From an uncultured Lachnospiraceae bacterium (GTDB lineage Bacteria > Bacillota > Clostridia > Lachnospirales > Lachnospiraceae): 7,197 nucleotides of DNA. Position 1 is the stretch's first letter, and each line of letters opens with the position of its first letter. The notes beneath the pieces are model-generated. The model searched no databases. It had not been told where the DNA came from and saw only the letters and a program-made list of their open reading frames with translations. Shown here one piece after another: positions 5,610 through 7,197 of the stretch. The translations under genes were made by a program, and so were the position numbers. The stretch lies in NCBI GenBank assembly GCA_902782715.1, contig CACZOG010000176.1:1-7197 (forward strand). The letters are read 5' to 3'.

Positions 5610-6824
5610 ATGAAGTACTCTTATGATGAGGTAATTCAATTTGTTTATGAGGAAGACGTAAAATTCATACGTCTTGCTTTTTGTGATGTGTTCGGAAAAC
5701 AGAAAAACATATCGATAATGCCCGACGAACTCGAGAGGGCATTTAAATACGGAATCGTTTTCGATGCATCGGCAATAGTCGGATTCGGCGATGAAATGAA
5801 TTCGGATCTTTTGATCCATCCCGATCCCGAAACATTATCATTCCTTCCGTGGAGACCTGAACACGGCAAAGTTGTAAGAATGTACTCGACGATCACATAT
5901 CCGGACGGAACTCCTTTCGAATGCGATACAAGAAGCATACTCATCAATGCTGTCAATAAAGCAAAAGAAGAGGGCTATACATTTAACTTCGGCGCTGAGC
6001 AGGAGTTTTATCTTTTTAAACTCGACGAAAAAGGAAAACCCAGTGAAGAGACCTGCGATGAAGCGGGATACATGGATATCGCTCCCGATGAAAAGGGTGA
6101 AAATATAAGAAGAGAGATATGCTTGACACTTGAGCAGATGGGCATTAAACCCGAGAGCTCGCATCACGAAGAAGGTCCCGGACAGAACGAGATCGACTTT
6201 AAATATTCGGATGCTCTTTCCGCAGCCGACAATGCTATGACATTCCAGACTGTTGTTAAAACGGTAGCTTCAAGAAACGGTATGTATGCCGATTTCTCGG
6301 CAAAACCCATTCCCGGAAAACCCGGAAACGGATTCCATATCAATATGTCCGTTAAGCCCGATAATGACGATACAAACATGAAGCTCATGATGGCAGGAGT
6401 TCTTGATAAGATCTCCGATATGACGGCTTTCCTTAACCCTACGGACAATTCCTACGAAAGATTTGGCGAGCATAAAGCTCCCGCTTATATAACATGGTCG
6501 AGCGAGAACAGATCACAGCTTGTAAGAATTCCCGCCGCCAGAGGAGAATACAGACGTATCGAACTCAGATCTCCCGATCCCACAACCAATCCTTACCTTG
6601 CTTTTGCACTGCTTATCTACGCAGGTCTTCACGGAATCAAGGATAATCTTGAGATTCCCGAAGAGGCAAGATTCAACCTTTACAAAGAGGGCGAGGAAGT
6701 TCTTAAGAATTACAAGACCCTGCCCAAGACAAGGGACAAAGCGGTAAGGATCGCTTTGGAAAGTTCATTCATAAGAGAACATATTCCCATGGAAATTCTC
6801 GATATCTACTCGAATGAACGCTGA
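5610..6824 (+). CDS. glnA: Glutamine synthetase, short type I form
   Basis: The 404-residue protein makes glutamine from glutamate, ammonia and ATP. An N-terminal beta-grasp domain (about 1-95) is followed by the catalytic domain. Metal and substrate motifs are GAEQEFYLF (128-136, Glu130 and Glu132), HHEEGPGQNEIDF (185-197, Glu187 and Glu194), GNGFHINMS (His243), NRSQLVRIP (300-308) and RRIELRSPDP (315-324). It is some 40 residues shorter than usual GSI-alpha enzymes; much of the loss is the loop after His243. The position usually occupied by the ammonia-site flap Glu (the 'EAP' Glu) is Lys289 here, and the Arg62 equivalent of the Bacillus subtilis enzyme is not present. The start at 5610 is preceded by AAAGGAAG (5595-5602). 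A TTG in frame at 5577 lies inside the inverted repeat and is rejected. It is 36 bp from the previous gene and probably co-transcribed. Family assignment is firm; the consequences of the substitutions are inferred. Confidence 0.93.
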   Translation: MKYSYDEVIQFVYEEDVKFIRLAFCDVFGKQKNISIMPDELERAFKYGIVFDASAIVGFGDEMNSDLLIHPDPETLSFLPWRPEHGKVVRMYSTITYPDGTPFECDTRSILINAVNKAKEEGYTFNFGAEQEFYLFKLDEKGKPSEETCDEAGYMDIAPDEKGENIRREICLTLEQMGIKPESSHHEEGPGQNEIDFKYSDALSAADNAMTFQTVVKTVASRNGMYADFSAKPIPGKPGNGFHINMSVKPDNDDTNMKLMMAGVLDKISDMTAFLNPTDNSYERFGEHKAPAYITWSSENRSQLVRIPAARGEYRRIELRSPDPTTNPYLAFALLIYAGLHGIKDNLEIPEEARFNLYKEGEEVLKNYKTLPKTRDKAVRIALESSFIREHIPMEILDIYSNER

Positions 6825-6865
6825 TTAAAATCTTTTAAAAATATTCCGGAAAGGAGGAGAGCCAT

Positions 6866-7197
6866 ATGAGTCTTGAAGTTCGTGCGTACAGTGTCCTTAT
6901 TGTATCCGCGGCCGATAAATTTAACAGCGTAATATCTGAAATGCTCTCCGAAGCCGGATACAGGGATATATGTTTTGAATCGAGTATAAGCGCCGCACAA
7001 AGGGCTTTTTCGGAAAAAAGTTACGATTTCATCATTATAAACTCGCCGCTTCCCGACGATGTAGGATCGAGATTTGCGATCGATATCTGTACCTCGGGCA
7101 GCAGTGTCGCACTTCTTATCGTAAGAACGGATATATATGATGAAATAAACGAAAAAGTGTCTAAGCACGGCGTTTTTGTTATGGCCAAACCCATGAG
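6866..7197 (+). CDS. Degenerate receiver-domain regulator, likely ANTAR family (3' end outside window)
   Basis: The first 110 residues are visible and the gene runs off the window. They form a CheY-like receiver: YSVLIVSA (8-15), YDFIIINSPLPDD (53-65), a VALLIVR strand (81-87) and the conserved Lys108-Pro109. The pattern closely resembles clostridial proteins beside glnA that carry a C-terminal ANTAR RNA-binding domain; that part would lie beyond the edge and is not seen. The phospho-acceptor Asp is replaced by Asn59 and the acidic pocket after the first strand by Ser14-Ala15-Ala16, so ordinary aspartyl phosphorylation is unlikely. A strong ribosome site, AAAGGAGG (about 6850-6857), sits 8 bp before the ATG, and glnA ends 41 bp upstream with no terminator between, so it is probably in the same transcript. 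ANTAR proteins act by antitermination in leader RNAs, which fits the terminator at 405-463, but a direct link is inference. Confidence 0.82.
   Translation, partial: MSLEVRAYSVLIVSAADKFNSVISEMLSEAGYRDICFESSISAAQRAFSEKSYDFIIINSPLPDDVGSRFAIDICTSGSSVALLIVRTDIYDEINEKVSKHGVFVMAKPM

Noticed and set aside
6675..6683. Asn-Leu-Tyr (residues 356-358) in glutamine synthetase as an adenylylation site
   Set aside because: The surrounding residues do not match the NLYDLPPE-type context of adenylylated enzymes and the length fits a different subgroup; three residues alone are not evidence.
6825..6865. Terminator between glnA and the regulator gene
   Set aside because: Only a weak A/T-only dyad (TTAAAA/TTTTAA) is present, without a G/C stem.
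6806..7168. 120-codon minus-strand open frame at the right end
   Set aside because: It lies opposite the receiver-domain gene, which has a strong ribosome site and a recognisable fold.
1..7197. CRISPR array, insertion sequence, tRNA or rRNA
   Set aside because: No regularly spaced repeats, transposase motifs, terminal repeats or tRNA-like folds were seen; the window is filled by the operon.

Overview
The window is a one-directional (+ strand) nitrogen-assimilation locus. Gene families, codon use, A/T-rich intergenic DNA and strong Shine-Dalgarno sites suggest an anaerobic Clostridia-type Firmicute, probably Lachnospiraceae-like. This is inferred from family resemblance and is not a taxonomic assignment.

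Layout. 19-321: end or whole of a small two-helix membrane protein of unknown function. 322-499: a gene-free leader with an A-rich stretch, a good sigma-A type promoter (361-390), a 20-bp hairpin plus U-tract that looks like an intrinsic terminator or attenuator (405-463), and a near-consensus CodY box (470-484). 500-5573: five genes of a split ('archaeal-type') glutamate synthase: class II glutamine amidotransferase, ferredoxin-fused FMN synthase subunit, 16+-cysteine ferredoxin, FAD/NAD(P)H oxidoreductase and GXGXG subunit. 5610-6824: a short type I glutamine synthetase. 6866 to the window edge: a degenerate receiver-domain protein of the kind that normally carries an ANTAR RNA-binding domain, cut off before that domain.

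How the genes fit together. Glutamine synthetase makes glutamine from glutamate and ammonia. The amidotransferase releases ammonia from glutamine, and the FMN/Fe-S subunit joins it to 2-oxoglutarate using electrons that probably arrive from NAD(P)H through the flavoprotein and the ferredoxin. The window thus encodes a full GS-GOGAT cycle as one apparent transcription unit, with gaps of 40 bp or less and one 1-bp stop/start overlap.

The most interesting parts are regulatory. The promoter leads almost at once into a strong terminator, and a CodY operator lies between that terminator and the first start codon. A perfect 25-nt inverted repeat spans the stop codon just ahead of glnA. The last gene is a likely antitermination-type regulator whose receiver lacks the phospho-acceptor aspartate. 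None of these regulatory roles is proven by sequence alone.
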